Shown: positions 1 to 8,710, counted from the stretch's first letter. The stretch is DNA of 14,738 nucleotides from Rhodobacterales bacterium CG2_30_65_12 (GCA_001873585.1 MNZL01000044.1:1-14738); one strand, 5' to 3'. Numbers and translations are program-made. The notes: generated by a model not told the origin, from the letters alone.

Positions 1-1
1 C

Positions 2-19
2 GCTCGCGGATGCGCGAGC
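2..19. other. GC-rich hairpin at the left edge
   Basis: A perfect 7-bp inverted repeat, GCTCGCG and CGCGAGC, encloses the loop GATG. No T-run follows on the + strand, so it is not a textbook intrinsic terminator. It may be a transcript 3' end for a gene lying left of the window, or it may lie inside that gene. No coding frame is evident in the first 80 bases. Confidence 0.35.
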
Positions 20-77
20 CGGTGAGACGGAGACCGATCACGGGAAAACCCTTTCAATTCCATGCGGTTTCTGCGGG

Positions 78-150
78 TGCAAGAAAACTATTTTACACAT
101 ATTCACACATCCATGTTCATTTGTTTACAAAAAAATTGTTTCAGGAAAAG
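78..150. promoter_or_regulatory. AT-rich upstream island with short repeats
   Basis: About 70 bases of markedly AT-rich DNA in an otherwise GC-rich window lie ahead of the transporter operon. Visible elements are a direct repeat ACACAT at 95-100 and 105-110 (one helical turn apart), an inverted repeat TTTGT-TT-ACAAA at 120-131, and an overlapping ACAA-N5-TTGT at 127-139. TGCAAGAAAA at 78-87 is repeated exactly upstream of bdhA (8511-8520). These are candidate binding sites for a regulator or a nucleoid protein. No specific regulator can be named. Confidence 0.45.
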
Positions 151-156
151 GATTTG

Positions 157-186
157 TTGCGCAGTTTTCTGTCGACGCCCCATAAT
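157..186 (+). promoter_or_regulatory. Candidate sigma-70 promoter of the transporter operon
   Basis: The -35-like hexamer is TTGCGC (157-162) and the -10-like hexamer is CATAAT (181-186, five of six consensus bases), with an 18-base spacer. Transcription would start near 193 and leave a leader of about 60 bases before the ATG at 256. The position just downstream of the AT-rich island fits. The -35 matches at only three positions, so an activator may be needed. Confidence 0.4.
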
Positions 187-255
187 ACGCAAGCCCTGTA
201 AAAGGGCCGACGCGGTGCGAGGAGGCACTGCGCATCACCAAACGGGAGGATATCC

Positions 256-1605
256 ATGTCCAAATCAAACATCACCCGCCGTGGGCTGATGAAGACGGGC
301 GCCGCCACCGGCGCCGGTCTCGCGCTGCCGACGATCTTCACCTCATCCGCCTCGGCCTTCACCAACGAGCCGACCGGCGATACGGTAACTTTTGGCTTCA
401 ACGTACCTCAAACCGGCGCCTACGCCGAAGAGGGCCTTGACGAGCTGCGCGGCTACGAACTCGCGGTCGCGCACATCAACGGCGAGGGTGACGGCGGCGC
501 GCTCAACACCTTCTCGTCGAAGGCGCTCGACGGCACCGGCATTCTCGGCAAGAAAGTCGGTTTTGTAACCGGCGACACCCAGACCAAATCTGATGCCGCG
601 CGCGCTTCCGCCAAGTCGATGATCGAAAAAGACGGCGTAACGATGATCACCGGCGGGTCGTCCTCGGGCGTGGCCGTGGCCGTTCAGGGCCTGTGCCAGG
701 AAGCCGGCATCATCTTCATGGCCGGGTTGACCCACTCCAACGACACCACCGGCAAGGACCGCAAGAAGAACGGCTTCCGCCACTTCTTCAACGCCTACAT
801 GTCGGGCGCCGCGCTCGCCCCGGTGCTGAAAAACGCCTATGGCGCCGATCGTCGCGCCTATCACCTGACGGCGGACTACACCTGGGGCTGGACCCAGCAG
901 GAATCGATCGCCGCCTCCACCGAGGCGATCGGCTGGGAAACCGTCAACAACGTGATGACCCCGGTCGGCGCGGGCGATTTCTCGTCCTACATCGCGCCGG
1001 TGCTGAACTCGGGCGCCGACGTGCTGATCCTCAACCACTACGGCGCCGACATGGTCAACTCGCTGACCCAGGCGATCCAGTTCGGCCTGCGCGACAAGCA
1101 GGTGAACGGCAAGAACTTCGAAATCGTCGTGCCGCTCTACTCCGAGTTGATGGCCGAGGGTGCCGGCGCGAACATCAAGGGCGTGATCGGCTCGATGAAC
1201 TGGAACTGGCAGCTTCAAGACGCCGGCAGCCAGGCCTTTGTGCAATCGTTCGGCGCGCAATACGGTCGTCCGCCGTCGAACGCCGCGCAAACCGTCTATG
1301 CCCAGACGATTCTCTACGCCGACGCCGTGGCGCGCGCGGGCTCGTTCAACCCCTGTGCGATGATCGAGGCCCTCGAAGGCTTCGAATTCGACGGGCTTGG
1401 CAACGGTCTGACGCTCTACCGCGCCGAGGATCACCAGTGCTTCAAGGACGTGCTGGTGATGAAGGGGGCCGATAACCCGACGTCGGCCTACGACACCCTT
1501 GAGATCGTCGAAGTGACCCCGCGCGCTCAGGTCGAGTATGCGCCCGATCACCCGATGTTCGGCGGTGCCGACGCGACCCTCGGCGAATGCAACCCGGGCG
1601 CGTAA
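256..1605 (+). CDS. Tat-exported substrate-binding protein of a HAAT/branched-chain-type ABC transporter
   Basis: The 449-residue periplasmic binding protein (type I fold, Leu/Ile/Val/amide-binding family) should capture the substrate for the two permeases and two ATPases encoded next. The N-terminus carries a twin-arginine motif (TRRGLMK, residues 7-13), a short hydrophobic stretch, and a likely cleavage site after Ala34 (SASA). Export is therefore predicted by Tat, in a folded state. The start ATG has a strong site, GGGAGGA, six bases upstream. The protein is longer than E. coli LivJ or LivK (about 370 residues). The mature part begins with the usual strand (VTFGFNVPQTG) and has four cysteines. 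The substrate cannot be read from sequence: branched-chain amino acids, urea or short amides, and carboxylates are all known in this family. The acs gene at the end of the cluster hints at a substrate releasing acetate. Confidence 0.92.
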   Translation: MSKSNITRRGLMKTGAATGAGLALPTIFTSSASAFTNEPTGDTVTFGFNVPQTGAYAEEGLDELRGYELAVAHINGEGDGGALNTFSSKALDGTGILGKKVGFVTGDTQTKSDAARASAKSMIEKDGVTMITGGSSSGVAVAVQGLCQEAGIIFMAGLTHSNDTTGKDRKKNGFRHFFNAYMSGAALAPVLKNAYGADRRAYHLTADYTWGWTQQESIAASTEAIGWETVNNVMTPVGAGDFSSYIAPVLNSGADVLILNHYGADMVNSLTQAIQFGLRDKQVNGKNFEIVVPLYSELMAEGAGANIKGVIGSMNWNWQLQDAGSQAFVQSFGAQYGRPPSNAAQTVYAQTILYADAVARAGSFNPCAMIEALEGFEFDGLGNGLTLYRAEDHQCFKDVLVMKGADNPTSAYDTLEIVEVTPRAQVEYAPDHPMFGGADATLGECNPGA

Positions 1606-1626
1606 TGCGTTGAGCTGAAATATTTT

Positions 1627-1655
1627 CGCAGGGCGGGGCCTTCCCCCGCCCTGCG
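1627..1655 (+). promoter_or_regulatory. Perfect 12-bp intercistronic hairpin
   Basis: CGCAGGGCGGGG (1627-1638) and CCCCGCCCTGCG (1644-1655) pair perfectly around the loop CCTTC, 21 bases after the binding-protein stop codon. No T-run follows (TGAAACCC), so full rho-independent termination is unlikely. The usual role of such a structure between a binding-protein gene and its permease gene is to protect the upstream message from 3' decay or to cause partial termination. Either way the binding protein is made in excess over the membrane parts. Confidence 0.65.
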
Positions 1656-1706
1656 TGAAACCCGGCCGCGAGAGCCGGTTCTCCCAACACATCCAGAGTG
1701 GGGACA

Positions 1707-2738
1707 ATGGACGCCATCATTCTTCAGATTCTCAACGGGCTCGACAAGGGCTCGGCTTATGCGCTGATCGCGCTGGGCCTCACGCTCATCTTCGGCACCC
1801 TGGGCGTGGTAAACTTCGCCCACGGTGCGCTGTTCATGATCGGCGCTTTCGTCGCCGTGACCCTGCAGCGCCTGCTGGGCCTGTCGTTCGATCAGGTCGA
1901 CCCGACCAAGTCCGATTTCATGGGCAACCCGCTCAAGGTCAAGGTGCCCTATGCCGAAAGCTGGTTCGGCCCCGAAGTGGGCGCCGCCATCATCGACTGG
2001 TCGGTGCCGCTCGCCATCCTGCTCGCGATTCCGGTGATGCTGCTGTTCGGCTTCATATTGGAACGCGGCCTGATCAAGCATTTCTACAAACGCCCCCACG
2101 CCGACCAGATCCTTGTCACCTTTGGCCTCGCCATCGTGCTGCAGGAGCTGATCAAGTATTTCTTCGGCGCCAACCCGATCCAGACCCCGGCACCCAGTGC
2201 TTTCACCGGGTCGTTCGATTTCGGCGTGCTGCTCGGCTTTGATCCGAACGCGATCATCTATCCCTACTGGCGGCTGGTCTACTTTGCCTTCGCCGCGCTG
2301 GTGCTCAGCGGGGTGTTTGCCTTCCTGCGCTATACCACCTTCGGCATGGTGGTGCGCGCCGGCATGGCCGACCGTGAAACCGTGGGCCTGCTCGGAATCA
2401 ACATCGACAAGCGCTTCACCATAATGTTCGGCCTCGCCGCCGCCGTGGCCGGCATCGCCGGCGTGATGTACGCGCCGATCCTCAGCCCCAACTACCACAT
2501 GGGGATGGACTTCCTGGTGCTCTCCTTCGTCGTTGTCGTGGTCGGCGGCATGGGCAGCCTGCCCGGCGCCGTCGCCGCCGGCTTTCTGCTCGGCATCCTG
2601 CAGAGCTTTGCCTCGATGAACGAAGTAAAGAGCCTGATCCCCGGTATCGACCAGGTGATCATCTACCTCGTCGCCATCATCATTCTGCTCACCCGTCCGC
2701 GAGGCCTGCTGGGCCGCGCCGGCGTGATGGAGGACTAG
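1707..2738 (+). CDS. LivH-type ABC transporter permease
   Basis: This inner-membrane permease has 343 residues and belongs to the branched-chain amino acid (LivH) family. It would form the channel together with the next gene's product. It has the family's N-terminal run (GLDKGSAYALIALGLTLIFG, then NFAHGALFMIGAF), an ATPase-contact loop near residues 212-231 (GMVVRAGMADRETVGLLGIN) and the closing LTRPRGLLGR. It is longer than E. coli LivH (308 residues), mainly from an extra polar loop at about residues 60-95. I chose the ATG at 1707, preceded by GTGGGGA. A GTG at 1698 would add three residues but has no ribosome site of its own. The next permease starts five bases after the stop. Confidence 0.92.
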   Translation: MDAIILQILNGLDKGSAYALIALGLTLIFGTLGVVNFAHGALFMIGAFVAVTLQRLLGLSFDQVDPTKSDFMGNPLKVKVPYAESWFGPEVGAAIIDWSVPLAILLAIPVMLLFGFILERGLIKHFYKRPHADQILVTFGLAIVLQELIKYFFGANPIQTPAPSAFTGSFDFGVLLGFDPNAIIYPYWRLVYFAFAALVLSGVFAFLRYTTFGMVVRAGMADRETVGLLGINIDKRFTIMFGLAAAVAGIAGVMYAPILSPNYHMGMDFLVLSFVVVVVGGMGSLPGAVAAGFLLGILQSFASMNEVKSLIPGIDQVIIYLVAIIILLTRPRGLLGRAGVMED

Positions 2739-2743
2739 GGCCC

Positions 2744-3970
2744 ATGAAACTTTTCGGCCTGTCTGCGAAAGACACCCGCTTCCTGATCATCGTGATCCTG
2801 CTGACCATGTTCACGCCGATCCTCCTGCAACCCTTCCCCGAAGGCTCGGCACTGGCCACCTTCAATGCCGGCTACCCCGACCTGATGCAGCGGATCGCCA
2901 TTTTCGGAATCTTCGCCATCGGCTTCAACATCCTGTTCGGCCTCACCGGCTACCTCTCGTTTGGCCATGCCGCCTTTCTCGGCATCGGCTCCTACACCGT
3001 GGTCTGGATGTACAAGCTGCTCGATTACAACGTGATCTGGGGCCTGCCGCTGGCGGTTATTACCTCCGGCCTGTTCGCGCTGCTGATCGGCTACGTCAGC
3101 CTGCGGCGGTCGGGGATCTACTTCTCGATCCTCACGCTCGCCTTCGCGCAGATGAGCTACAACCTCGCCTATTCAGTGCTGACCCCGATCACCAACGGCG
3201 AGACCGGCCTGCAGGTCTACCCGTCCGACGCGCAAGTGCTGATGGGTGCCACCGAGCCAACCTCGCCACATTTGTTCGGCATCGTCTTGCGCGAGAATTT
3301 CTGGCAACCCACCATCGGCGGTTGGCAATTCACCTTCAATAATGGTTACTACTTCACCGCGATTATCGCCATCGTGCTGTTCTACCTCTCCTTGCGGATC
3401 TTCCGCTCGCCGTTCGGATTGATGCTGCGTGCGATCAAGACCAACCAGACCCGGCTCAACTACACCGGCATCAATACCCGCCCCTACACGCTCGCGGCCT
3501 TCGTGATCTCGGGCATGTATGCTGGCCTTGCCGGTGGTCTGATGGCAGCGATGGACCCACTTTCCGGTGCCGAGCGGATGCAGTGGACGGCCAGCGGCGA
3601 AGTCGTTCTGATGGTGATCCTCGGCGGCGCGGGAACGCTGATGGGCCCTGTGCTTGGCGCCGGCTTCATCAAGTATCTCGAAAACATCTTCTCGAAGATC
3701 AACGACTCGATCCTGCACGGCTGGTTCGGCGCGCTGCCCGATGGGCTGGAGAATTTCATTATCGGGGTGAGCCACTTCTTTGTCGGCAAATCGTGGCACC
3801 TGACCAGCGGTTTGATGTTCATGCTGGTGGTGATCTTTCTGCCTGGCGGCCTGGTCGAAGGCGGGGCGCGGATTCGCAATCTGTTTCGCCGTGGCAAGTC
3901 GCCGAAGGGGGCCGACACGGCGCATCCCCCTGCCCCGGTGGCAAACGCGGCCGAGAAAGAGGAGTTCTGA
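2744..3970 (+). CDS. LivM-type ABC transporter permease
   Basis: This is the second inner-membrane permease of the HAAT transporter, 408 residues, partner of the LivH-type protein. Family marks include GLTGYLSFGHAAFLGIGSY (residues 66-84), the ATPase-contact loop around 225-245 (GLMLRAIKTNQTRLNYTGIN), GGAGTLMGPVLGA (294-306) and the C-terminal FLPGGL (365-370). Two stretches look longer than in simple LivM proteins: about 155-200, and 311-350 before the last membrane span. A hydrophilic tail of about 35 residues, rich in Pro, Ala and Lys, ends the protein. The ribosome site GGAGG (2729-2733) lies inside the end of the previous gene, and the genes are five bases apart, so translation is probably coupled. 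Confidence 0.92.
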   Translation: MKLFGLSAKDTRFLIIVILLTMFTPILLQPFPEGSALATFNAGYPDLMQRIAIFGIFAIGFNILFGLTGYLSFGHAAFLGIGSYTVVWMYKLLDYNVIWGLPLAVITSGLFALLIGYVSLRRSGIYFSILTLAFAQMSYNLAYSVLTPITNGETGLQVYPSDAQVLMGATEPTSPHLFGIVLRENFWQPTIGGWQFTFNNGYYFTAIIAIVLFYLSLRIFRSPFGLMLRAIKTNQTRLNYTGINTRPYTLAAFVISGMYAGLAGGLMAAMDPLSGAERMQWTASGEVVLMVILGGAGTLMGPVLGAGFIKYLENIFSKINDSILHGWFGALPDGLENFIIGVSHFFVGKSWHLTSGLMFMLVVIFLPGGLVEGGARIRNLFRRGKSPKGADTAHPPAPVANAAEKEEF

Positions 3971-3973
3971 GCC

Positions 3974-4729
3974 ATGGGTATCCTTGAAGTCAAAGGCGTG
4001 AGCAAACGCTTCGGCGGCCTCCAGGCGCTCAATGACGTGAACCTCTCGGTGAAGGAAAACACCGTCCACGCGATCATCGGCCCGAACGGCGCCGGCAAAT
4101 CGACCCTGCTCAACTGCTTCGTCGGCAAGCTGATCCCCGACAGTGGCAGCGTGATGTTCAACGGCCAGTCGGTGCTGGGGCGCAAACCCCATGAGATCAA
4201 TCAGATGGGCATTGCCCGGGTGTTCCAGACGCCGGAAATCTTCACCGACCTGACGGTGATGGAAAACGTGATGATCTCGTGTTTCGCTCGCCGCGATGGC
4301 AGCTTCCGCCTGCACCCGTTCGAGACGGTGATGCATGAGAAAGACATCATCGAGCAGGCCGAGCAGATGTTGATCGACGTCAACATGATCGACAAGCGCG
4401 AAATGCACGCCGCCTCGCTCAGCCGGGGCGACAAACGCCGCCTCGAAATGGCGATGTGTCTGGCGCAGGAGCCCAAGCTTTTGTTGCTCGACGAACCTAC
4501 CGCCGGCATGGCCCGGGCGGACACCAACAACACCATCGACCTCCTCAAGGAGATCAAGCAAAAGCGCGATATCACCATGGCGATCATCGAGCACGATATG
4601 CACGTGGTGTTTTCGCTCGCCGAACGGATCACCGTTCTCGCCCAGGGCACGCCGCTGGTCGAGGACACGCCCGATAATATCAAGGGCCATCCGAAAGTGA
4701 AAGAAGCCTACCTCGGCGAAAGCGCGTAA
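3974..4729 (+). CDS. LivG-type ABC transporter ATP-binding protein
   Basis: This cytoplasmic ATPase (251 residues) powers the transporter as a heterodimer with the next gene's product. Visible motifs are Walker A GPNGAGKST (36-44), Q-loop Gln85, signature LSRGDKRRLE (149-158), Walker B LLLLDEP (169-175) and the switch histidine His207 (IIEHDMH). The signature departs from LSGGQ. LivG proteins typically have LSYGDQRRLE, so the aspartate is family-like while Arg151 and Lys154 are less usual. The start has GAGGAG (3959-3964) at a good distance and lies three bases after the permease stop. TAGMARADT after Walker B also differs from the standard TAGLNP type and suggests a distinct subgroup. Confidence 0.93.
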   Translation: MGILEVKGVSKRFGGLQALNDVNLSVKENTVHAIIGPNGAGKSTLLNCFVGKLIPDSGSVMFNGQSVLGRKPHEINQMGIARVFQTPEIFTDLTVMENVMISCFARRDGSFRLHPFETVMHEKDIIEQAEQMLIDVNMIDKREMHAASLSRGDKRRLEMAMCLAQEPKLLLLDEPTAGMARADTNNTIDLLKEIKQKRDITMAIIEHDMHVVFSLAERITVLAQGTPLVEDTPDNIKGHPKVKEAYLGESA

Positions 4730-4741
4730 AGGGAGCGAGAC

Positions 4742-5530
4742 ATGGCAAACGAAAACCTCATGGGCGATGTGAAGATACCCGAAAGGCCCGACTTCTCGAA
4801 GCACGCCAACCAAGCGGCCACCGCGCCCGCGTTTTTCTCGGCACACGATATCCACGCCTATTATGGCGAGAGCTACATCGTGCAAGGCGTCAGCTTCGAC
4901 ATTCACGAGGGCGAGATTCTCGCGCTCCTGGGCCGCAACGGCGCGGGCAAGACATCGACGCTGCGCGCCATCGCCCGCACCGGCAGCCCGCTGGTGACGC
5001 GTGGCGAGATCTGGCTCGACCACAAGCCCTTGCACCGGATGAAATCCTACGAAGCGGCGCAGGCCGGCCTTACGCTGGTGCCAGAAGACCGGCGCATCAT
5101 CCAGGGCCTCACCGTCGAGGAAAACCTGCAGCTCGCCCGCATCGCCCCCGGCATTGGCTGGGAGTTCGAGCGCGTCTACGATCTGTTCCCCCGTCTTGGC
5201 GAGCGCCGAAAGCAGGAGGGCATCACGCTCTCGGGCGGCGAACAGCAGATGCTCGCCATCGCCCGGGCGCTGGTGCGCGACATCAAGCTCTTGCTGCTCG
5301 ACGAGCCTTACGAGGGCCTCGCGCCGGTGATCGTTGACGAGATCGAAAAAACCCTCAATGTGATCAAGGCGCAGGGCATCACCACTGTGCTGGTGGAGCA
5401 GAATGCGCTGCGCGCGCTGGCGCTGGCCGACCGTGCCGTGATCCTCGACACCGGAACCGTGGTGTTTGACGGCACGGCCAAGGAAATGCTTGAGAACGAG
5501 GCGCTCCGGCACGAATATCTGGCGATCTGA
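4742..5530 (+). CDS. LivF-type ABC transporter ATP-binding protein
   Basis: This is the second ATPase of the HAAT transporter, 262 residues. Motifs are Walker A GRNGAGKT (64-71), the family's VPEDRRI (113-119) in the Q-loop region, signature LSGGEQQM (163-170) and Walker B LLLLDEP (183-189). LVEQNA with Gln220 stands where most ABC ATPases have the switch histidine; LivF proteins normally have this glutamine. About 30 residues precede the first domain strand, an N-terminal extension not present in E. coli LivF. The ATG at 4742 follows AAAGGGAGCGA, which supports keeping the extension. It lies 12 bases after the LivG-type gene. It closes the five-gene transporter, and a small hairpin spans its stop codon. 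Confidence 0.92.
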   Translation: MANENLMGDVKIPERPDFSKHANQAATAPAFFSAHDIHAYYGESYIVQGVSFDIHEGEILALLGRNGAGKTSTLRAIARTGSPLVTRGEIWLDHKPLHRMKSYEAAQAGLTLVPEDRRIIQGLTVEENLQLARIAPGIGWEFERVYDLFPRLGERRKQEGITLSGGEQQMLAIARALVRDIKLLLLDEPYEGLAPVIVDEIEKTLNVIKAQGITTVLVEQNALRALALADRAVILDTGTVVFDGTAKEMLENEALRHEYLAI

Positions 5531-5544
5531 TCCAGATCATCGCC
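5521..5544 (+). promoter_or_regulatory. Hairpin over the livF-type stop codon
   Basis: Outer arms GGCGAT (5521-5526) and ATCGCC (5539-5544) enclose CTG-ATC-CAG with an ATC bulge. A tighter option pairs GATCTG (5524-5529) with CAGATC (5533-5538). It is followed by AAGTTTGCAC, not a T-run, so it could slow decay or give partial termination between the transporter and acs. Full termination is unlikely. Confidence 0.35.
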
Positions 5545-5576
5545 AAGTTTGCACAATCTGGCATCCAGCCGTCATC

Positions 5577-5631
5577 CCGCGCGTGAGGCGCGGCCCGGTT
5601 AGAGCCGAACGCACCCGCCCGGGAGGGGCGG
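5577..5631 (+). promoter_or_regulatory. acs leader with two small GC hairpins
   Basis: The 116-base gap between the transporter and acs contains CCGCGC-GTGAG-GCGCGG (5577-5593) and CCGCCC-GGGAG-GGGCGG (5615-5631). The second hairpin ends five bases before the acs ribosome site (AGGAGGA, 5636-5642). I found no convincing sigma-70 promoter in the gap, so acs may be transcribed from the transporter promoter, with these structures tuning its level. The stems are short, and such GC pairs arise often by chance in this genome. Confidence 0.3.
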
Positions 5632-5646
5632 ACCCAGGAGGAAAAC

Positions 5647-7590
<1,944 letters not shown>

Positions 7591-7610
7591 TCCCTGCGGC
7601 TATGGGATGC

Positions 7611-7640
7611 GAGCGGCCGGGGCAAAAGCGCCGGCCGTTC
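7611..7640 (+). terminator. Hairpin terminator between acs and bdhA
   Basis: GAGCGGCCGG (7611-7620) pairs with CCGGCCGTTC (7631-7640) with one G-U wobble. An inner GC/GC pair closes an AAAA loop after one mismatch. It begins 21 bases after the acs stop and is followed by TGCTTTG, a weak T tract, so it probably ends the acs transcript. The same stem on the - strand lies beyond the bdhA stop, but lacks a T-run there. Confidence 0.6.
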
Positions 7641-7667
7641 TGCTTTGCGCCGCGCCCGCGCGGGGCG

Positions 7668-8471
7668 CTACTGCGCCGTCCAGCCGCCGTCGATCGGGAT
7701 CGCCGCGCCGGTCACGTTATGGGCCTCGCGCGCGCAGAGCCAAAGCGCGAGCGCACCGATTTCCGACGGGTCAGACGTGCGCAGGCTCGGTTGTTTCTCG
7801 GCCAGCATGGCGGCAATCCCCGCCTCGCGGTCGCCGCCATGGGCCTTCGCCGCCGCCTCGATCTGCGGCTCGATCAGCGCCGTCTCTGTCCAGCCCGGCG
7901 CGATGCAGTTCACCGTTACCCCGCCCGAAGCCTTGCTCCCGGCGGTGGCGTATTCCAGCGCGGCCACTTTCGACAGACCGATCAGGCCGTGCTTGGCCGC
8001 CACGTACGGCGCCTTCATCTTCGAGGCGACGAGGCCGTGAACGGAGGCAATGTTGATCACCCGCCCGTAGCCCCGCGCCGCCATCTGAGGCAAGCCGAGG
8101 CGCATCGTGTGGAAGGCCGCCGAAAGGTTCACGGCGATGATCTGATCCCACGCATCGGGCGCCATATCGGCAAGCCCGGCCGTGTGCTGAATACCGGCGT
8201 TGTTAACGAGAATATCCACCCCGCCCCAGGCCTCCACCGCGGCCATCAGCGCAGCGATCCGGTCCGGCTGGCGCAGATCGCCGTCGAAAAACTCTACCTG
8301 CGGGCTACCTGCCGCCATCAGCGCCTCGCGCGCCTCGTGGATCTCCAACTCGCCGGCCAGACCGTGCAGCGCGATCCGCGCGCCCGCAGCCGCCAGTGCG
8401 GCGGCCACACCAAAGCCGATCCCGCGCACAGAGCCCGTGACCAGCGCCGTCTTTCCCGTCAGATCGCTCAT
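7668..8471 (-). CDS. bdhA: D-3-hydroxybutyrate dehydrogenase (SDR family)
   Basis: The 267-residue cytoplasmic short-chain dehydrogenase oxidises D-3-hydroxybutyrate to acetoacetate with NAD+, a step in use of polyhydroxybutyrate or external ketone bodies. Motifs are the NAD-binding TGSVRGIG (12-19), NNAG (90-93), Asn115, Ser143 and the catalytic pair Tyr156 and Lys160. Segments typical of 3-hydroxybutyrate dehydrogenases are NNAGIQHTA, VNLSAAFHT, IASVHGLVAS and EKQPS (225-229), which separate it from generic SDR proteins. The start has AAGGA eight bases upstream. It converges with acs and diverges from rutR. Acetoacetate must be activated to enter central metabolism, and no acetoacetyl-CoA enzyme lies in the window. 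Confidence 0.92.
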   Translation of the reverse strand: MSDLTGKTALVTGSVRGIGFGVAAALAAAGARIALHGLAGELEIHEAREALMAAGSPQVEFFDGDLRQPDRIAALMAAVEAWGGVDILVNNAGIQHTAGLADMAPDAWDQIIAVNLSAAFHTMRLGLPQMAARGYGRVINIASVHGLVASKMKAPYVAAKHGLIGLSKVAALEYATAGSKASGGVTVNCIAPGWTETALIEPQIEAAAKAHGGDREAGIAAMLAEKQPSLRTSDPSEIGALALWLCAREAHNVTGAAIPIDGGWTAQ

Positions 8472-8497
8472 GCCTTTTCCTTCATGGTTTCGCCGTC

Positions 8498-8525
8498 AAT
8501 ATCTGATTCCTGCAAGAAAAATCAA
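8498..8525 (-). promoter_or_regulatory. Candidate bdhA promoter
   Basis: On the - strand, TTGATT (8525-8520) and GATATT (8503-8498) are separated by 16 bases, each matching the sigma-70 consensus at four of six positions. Transcription would start near 8491, giving a leader of about 20 bases with the bdhA ribosome site inside it. Confidence 0.4.
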
Positions 8526-8556
8526 AATTTGCAGCATTATTTCCAGGTATTTGCAG
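8510..8556. promoter_or_regulatory. ATTTGCAG direct repeats upstream of bdhA
   Basis: ATTTGCAG occurs exactly twice, at 8527-8534 and 8549-8556, 22 bases apart (about two helical turns). An inverted partial copy, CTGCAA, is at 8510-8515. Relative to the inferred bdhA start the two copies centre near -40 and -62, a usual placement for an activator. TTTGC/GCAAA-type elements are known for short-chain acyl-CoA regulators (the RamB/PccR group), and TGC-rich repeats for the polyhydroxybutyrate regulator PhaR. Neither consensus is fully met. Confidence 0.4.
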
Positions 8557-8646
8557 AAAAAAGCGAAGTCTTCACGCTTACGCCATCACCTGCGTCAAGC
8601 CCCAGTCTACGCCCGTTGTTCCCTGCCGGCCAGTGGCGCGAATAAA

Positions 8647-8664
8647 TTCGACCGGATGGTTGAA
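8647..8664 (+). promoter_or_regulatory. Candidate RutR-type operator upstream of rutR
   Basis: TTCGACC-GGAT-GGTTGAA is a palindrome with 7-base arms and one mismatch, 46 bases before the rutR start codon. Its core matches 10 of 14 fixed positions of the E. coli RutR consensus TTGACCANNTGGTCAA. Placement ahead of a TetR-family gene suggests autoregulation. Whether it also acts on bdhA is unclear, because it lies about 155 bases upstream of the inferred bdhA start. Confidence 0.5.
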
Positions 8665-8710
8665 AAGCCGCCAAACTGCGGGCAATCTGACACTAACCAG
8701 AGGGAGCGGG

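Noticed and set aside
10..201. Small + strand frame at the left edge
   Set aside because: It has no ribosome site and runs through the AT-rich promoter region; its sequence looks random.
343..1707. A 454-codon - strand frame opposite the binding-protein gene
   Set aside because: Antisense shadow with His/Arg/Val-rich composition and no recognisable domain; the + strand gene is secure.
5401..5407. Gln in place of the switch histidine in the LivF-type ATPase
   Set aside because: VEQN at this position is normal for LivF proteins, so it is not a sign of inactivity.
3173..5512. A 779-codon open frame on the - strand across the transporter genes
   Set aside because: It lies antisense to three genes with clear motifs, is rich in His, Arg, Asp and Gln as typical for mirrored GC-rich codons, and shows no family sequence or ribosome site.
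8633..8710. N-terminal extension of rutR from an ATG at 8633
   Set aside because: There is no ribosome site, and it would place the operator-like palindrome inside the coding region; the start at 8711 has AGAGGGAG and gives the length of E. coli RutR.
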